Made by a program: the position numbers and the translations under genes
In this document: positions 32,901-33,477 of the stretch, one piece after another
Position numbering within the stretch: the first letter of the stretch is position 1
How the letters are laid out: each line of letters begins with the position of its first letter
The notes under the pieces: generated by a model
Database searches by the model: none
Told to the model about the DNA's origin: nothing
Seen by the model: the letters and a program-made list of their open reading frames with translations, nothing else
NCBI GenBank assembly: GCA_964456745.1
Contig: CAYWBW010000022.1
Span: 1-33,477 of the forward strand
Length of the DNA stretch: 33,477 bases
Direction of reading: 5' to 3'
DNA from: CAYWBW01 sp964456745
GTDB lineage: Bacteria; Patescibacteriota; Gracilibacteria; GCA-2401425; JAJOLG01

Positions 32901-33203
32901 TTCAATCTCAGTTTCAACATTTACTAACTGCTCTTCTGTAAGTGAAGTTTCAGGCACAGAGGTAGCAACAGGAGTGGTAACAACCTCAACAGGTATAGGA
33001 TCTGGCGATACGACTTCAACAGGCGCTTTTTCTACGACAGCTTCTTGCACAGAAACAGGTGTAACTACTTCTACAATGGACTCAGTAACAGATTCCGTCA
33101 CAGAATCAACTTCTCAATCTCAAAATACTGCAAATTGAGTAGAGCTTACAAGTAACACCATAGACACCATTAAGGACAAACCTTTCTTTAAATATAAAGA
33201 CAT
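23952..33203 (-). CDS. Giant S-layer-anchored subtilisin-like serine protease (S8) with two SLH triads
   Basis: One uninterrupted frame of 3083 residues. Order: signal peptide (1-28); acidic Glu/Asp/Ser/Val-rich stretch (30-265); very basic segment, then an I9-like propeptide ending VEFVQPNYLYEP (about 380-450); S8 catalytic domain with Asp520 (AVIDTG), His571 (HGTHIAG), oxyanion Asn667 (AAGND) and Ser920 (GTSFAAPHVAG). The Asn-Ser gap is 253 residues against 66 in subtilisin, because a jelly-roll-like domain is inserted. Then SLH-like triad 1 (about 990-1170), two tandem repeats of about 490 residues (1226-1713 and 1727-2219), FN3-like and beta domains, a 14-Gly hinge (2694-2707), and SLH triad 2 (about 2888-3075; LTRAQMA, VNRAEGL). 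It is secreted and bound to the wall through SLH domains; the substrate is unknown. Confidence 0.93.
25083..25124 (-). other. 14-glycine hinge coded by TGA and GGN codons
   Basis: Fourteen consecutive in-frame glycine codons lie in the protease gene: eight TGA and six GGN (three GGA, one GGG, two GGT). They are flanked by Ser/Thr codons and separate the beta-domain region from the C-terminal SLH module. The interchange of TGA with GGN inside one homopolymer is direct evidence for TGA=Gly. Confidence 0.95.
26540..29526 (-). repeat. Two tandem coding repeats of about 1.46-1.48 kb
   Basis: Within the protease gene, 28065-29526 and about 26540-28022 encode homologous units of about 490 residues. 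Both begin near DV(I/L)IG with AHDF(L/M)IENN and contain LNSFKV(A/S)EQW, STRQINII or SDRQINII, ADDK(I/V)TL, GGDTALY and GMNNLN, and both end VVLVSGE(E/K)GGEV. DNA blocks of 20-40 bases are nearly identical. Confidence 0.9.
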
Positions 33204-33477
33204 AAGATAAAAAATTAATTAATAAAGTAGGTCACAATATACATATTTAAAACATTGTCAAGTGAAAATAAAGTATTTCCATCACTTTTCTAATTCCTAT
33301 TACTCTTTCTTTGAAAGAGAATAACAAATTTTAGTATAGCTAAACAAACATATTTAACTCAAAAAAATGAATATTTAACTTTGATTAAATGTTTTTTTAT
33401 TGCATTTTATTATATTTTGCTTAAACCTATATTAAATAGTCAAGTGCAACACCTGTCTTTTTTTTAATTACGTTTAT
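33204..33477. other. Upstream region of the protease gene
   Basis: These 274 bp hold the protease promoter, a small hairpin CTCTTTC/GAAAGAG near 33303-33319, and AT-rich DNA to the window end. No frame of interest is seen. Confidence 0.5.
33234..33261 (-). promoter_or_regulatory. Promoter of the giant protease gene
   Basis: On the minus strand a consensus TTGACA (33256-33261) and TATTGT (33234-33239) are 16 nt apart. The leader would be about 24 nt. Confidence 0.6.

Noticed and set aside
32593..33138. Plus-strand Ser/Thr-rich frames
   Set aside because: They mirror the acidic repeat region of the giant protease on the minus strand; low complexity keeps the opposite frame open.
1..33477. Many frameshifted or pseudogenised genes
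   Set aside because: The apparent breaks are all TGA codons; with TGA=Gly every gene reads through at family-consistent length.

Overview
The window is AT-rich bacterial DNA in which TGA is read as glycine (genetic code 25), with only TAA and TAG as stops. Read with the standard code almost every gene is shattered. Read with TGA=Gly, long frames appear with family-conserved glycines at the TGA codons: NYPNSPTG and MTGYRTG in an aminotransferase, DGNGRTGR in a Fic protein, GSQGHAHALN in IlvC, and a 14-glycine run mixing TGA with GGN codons. CGA and CGG still look like arginine. This code is known from Candidatus Gracilibacteria (BD1-5) and Candidatus Absconditabacteria (SR1) of the Patescibacteria/CPR; the window alone does not separate the two. 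No tRNA, rRNA, CRISPR array or insertion sequence was seen.

Layout. 1-1849 (-): 3'-truncated secreted LamG-domain protein. 2455-3645 (+): PLP aminotransferase of the LL-diaminopimelate (DapL-like) type. 3698-9805 (-): membrane protein with LysM, PyrK-type flavoprotein, ribosomal protein S20 preceded by a zinc-ribbon and a helix-turn-helix miniprotein, a second LysM membrane protein (paralogue of the first), and a coiled-coil lipoprotein. 9898-14403 (-): topA, lysA (diaminopimelate decarboxylase), dapF (diaminopimelate epimerase). 14589-19686 (+): an unknown protein, a Fic protein, threonine synthase fused to a LeuA-type regulatory domain, and ilvC. 19886-33203 (-): a 1259-residue surface protein and a 3083-residue S-layer-anchored subtilisin-like protease; together they fill about 40% of the window.

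How the genes fit together. The aminotransferase, DapF and LysA are consecutive late steps of diaminopimelate/lysine synthesis, serving both the cell wall and protein synthesis. ThrC and IlvC are isolated members of the threonine and branched-chain pathways. The remaining large genes (LamG, two LysM proteins, lipoprotein, giant adhesin, SLH protease) build the cell surface, as expected for a small cell that lives attached to other cells; that lifestyle is inference.

Expression signals. None of the identified starts has a Shine-Dalgarno sequence. Many genes instead have a sigma70-like promoter (TTGACA-like, 16-17 nt spacer, TATAAT-like) placed so that the leader is short (about 20-30 nt) and very AU-rich. 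Intergenic DNA holds several palindromic repeats, a (CTTAT)7 microsatellite, and a strongly strand-asymmetric AT-rich stretch at 6770-7220.
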